This document shows positions 63,090 to 64,000 of a DNA stretch of 64,000 nt, in pieces. Source of the stretch: Streptomyces sp. SID3343 (GTDB lineage: Bacteria; Actinomycetota; Actinomycetes; Streptomycetales; Streptomycetaceae). The notes below the pieces were generated by a model. That model did no database searches and was not told the origin of the DNA. It saw only the letters and a list, made by a program, of their open reading frames with translations. Made by a program: the position numbers and the translations under genes. Numbering within the stretch: position 1 is the first letter of the stretch; every line of letters begins with the position of its first letter. Location: assembly GCF_009865215.1 (NCBI RefSeq), contig NZ_WWJX01001166.1, positions 1 to 64,000 of the forward strand, in the 5' to 3' direction.

Positions 63090-63408
63090 GAGGCGGGTGG
63101 GGCTCCTCTCCAGCGGACACCCCGCGCGTGGCCCGGAGCGCCGATCGGGTAGCTGACCGCGGTCCGTGGGACCCGGGGCCGCGGCGGAGCGAGTTTAGAG
63201 GCGCCGCAAGGGCGTGCGGAACCTATCCGATCAACTGAAAGAGGGACTGGGCGGTTACGCGGATAACCCACGTATCCACGCTGTTCGCGCTATTGAACAA
63301 ACTTGTCGCGGGAAATTCGGCAAGCGACCGAACCCTTACGAAAATCGACGCTTAAATTACGTCCGCTGAGCACCGTGGGCGCCCGCCCACCGGCTTCCGG
63401 ACATGACG
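63090..63408. other. Promoter region of the symporter operon
   Basis: About 320 bp with more A and T than its surroundings (especially 63180-63360), no supported gene. It must hold the symporter promoter, which I could not place reliably. Confidence 0.5.
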
Positions 63409-63441
63409 AAGCGCGCCGCTCGAACCGGCAGCGGCGCGCTT
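63409..63441 (-). terminator. Terminator of the alcohol dehydrogenase gene
   Basis: Arms AAGCGCGCCGCT (63409-63420) and AGCGGCGCGCTT (63430-63441), perfect 12-bp stem, 31 bp past the stop codon. Confidence 0.8.
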
Positions 63442-63471
63442 GGTCGCGAAAGGATCCGGGATCGACAGGGG

Positions 63472-64000
63472 TCAGAAAACGAAGACGCCCCGGGCGATCT
63501 TGCCGGCCTCGGCGTCCTCCACCGCGTGGTGGAAGTCGTCGAGCGCGTAGGTCTGGGTGACCAGTTCGTCGAGCTTCAACGCCCCCGTCCGGTACAGGTC
63601 GGCGTAGCGCGCGATGTCGTACTGCGGACGCGAGGAGCCGTATCGGCAGCCCATGATCGACTTGTCCAGGAACATCGAGGACACGTGGAACGACGCCTCG
63701 GCGTCCGAAGGCGCGACGCCCAGGATGATCGCCTGGCCGGCCCGGCCCAGCATGTCGATCGCGTTGCGGATGACCTGCACGTGACCCACGCACTCGAAGG
63801 CGTGGTCCACGCCGCCGGGCACCAATGCCTGGACGGCCTTGACCGAGTCCTCGACCGCGCGCGCGTCGACGAAGTCGGTCGCGCCGAACTCGCGGGCCAC
63901 GCTCTCCTTCGCGGGGTTGGCGTCCACCGCGACGATCCGGGTCGCGCCCGCGAGCTTCGCGCCCTGGATCACGTTGAGGCCGATGCCGCCCGTACCGATC
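63472..64000 (-). CDS. Zinc-dependent alcohol dehydrogenase, C-terminal part (cut by window edge)
   Basis: The visible ~176 residues are the NAD-binding half of a medium-chain dehydrogenase: IGTGGIGLNVIQGAKLAGATRIVAVDANPAK with the GxGxxG loop and the Asp that selects NAD, then HAFECVGHVQVIRNAIDMLGRAGQAIILGV. The C terminus KIARGVFVF fits class III/NDMA-dependent-type enzymes. The catalytic zinc domain lies beyond the window, so substrate class cannot be set. Confidence 0.88.
   Translation of the reverse strand, partial: IGTGGIGLNVIQGAKLAGATRIVAVDANPAKESVAREFGATDFVDARAVEDSVKAVQALVPGGVDHAFECVGHVQVIRNAIDMLGRAGQAIILGVAPSDAEASFHVSSMFLDKSIMGCRYGSSRPQYDIARYADLYRTGALKLDELVTQTYALDDFHHAVEDAEAGKIARGVFVF

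Overview
The window is very GC-rich actinobacterial DNA with frequent GTG starts and 4-bp stop/start overlaps. The left part looks like a Streptomyces-type core: groEL2, a cold-shock gene, a sulfur-carrier/threonine synthase pair, otsA/otsB, a DUF3263 + LytR_C pair, a GlcNAc ABC importer/kinase/deacetylase locus and fbiC. I infer a member of the Streptomycetaceae; no rRNA or tRNA gene is visible to narrow this.

Layout. 1-7.1 kb: groEL (cut by the window edge) with two tandem CIRCE operators; a cold-shock protein; a cysO-like/threonine synthase operon preceded by a SAM-I riboswitch; then compatible-solute genes (glucosyl-3-phosphoglycerate synthase, trehalose-6-phosphate synthase and phosphatase). 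7.1-13.9 kb: an empty stretch, then a six-gene cassette (KbaZ-like aldolase subunit, sugar-isomerase-type cupin, DegT aminotransferase, Eis-type acetyltransferase, HAD phosphatase, MFS exporter) behind one strong promoter whose -10 box lies in a palindrome. It looks like a small amino-sugar pathway whose product I cannot name. 14-22.6 kb: LytR_C and DUF3263 proteins, a cupin, a sugar ABC importer without its own ATPase, a DeoR regulator, a ROK kinase and NagA. 22.7-30.3 kb: ADP-ribosylglycohydrolase, FbiC (coenzyme F420), a VapBC pair with its operator, and a DrrAB-like exporter divergent from a TetR gene. 32.7-36.3 kb: a polymorphic toxin locus with a WXG100-like protein, a proline-rich protein ending in a YwqJ-like deaminase domain, a SUKH-3/deaminase fusion and a free SUKH-3 protein.

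30.4-60.8 kb, apart from the toxin locus, is a large acyl-CoA catabolism region. It contains echA20-ipdA-ipdB-ipdC, a FadD3-like ligase, two SDRs, three acyl-CoA dehydrogenases, a FadA6-like thiolase, three further enoyl-CoA hydratases, a second ligase, an ADP-forming acyl-CoA synthetase, an F420-type LLM oxidoreductase, a flavin reductase, an MMPL transporter and a TetR regulator. The gene set matches degradation of the last two steroid rings (HIP pathway) in mycobacteria and rhodococci.

Almost every transcription unit of this region carries the same 15-bp palindrome, CTGAC-N5-GTCAG, in its promoter region; I found 12 copies. This points to one regulon, most simply under the TetR protein at 53067-53717, which lies in an operon that itself carries the site. 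The window closes with an acetate-type symporter (DUF485 + ActP-like) and the C-terminal part of a zinc alcohol dehydrogenase.
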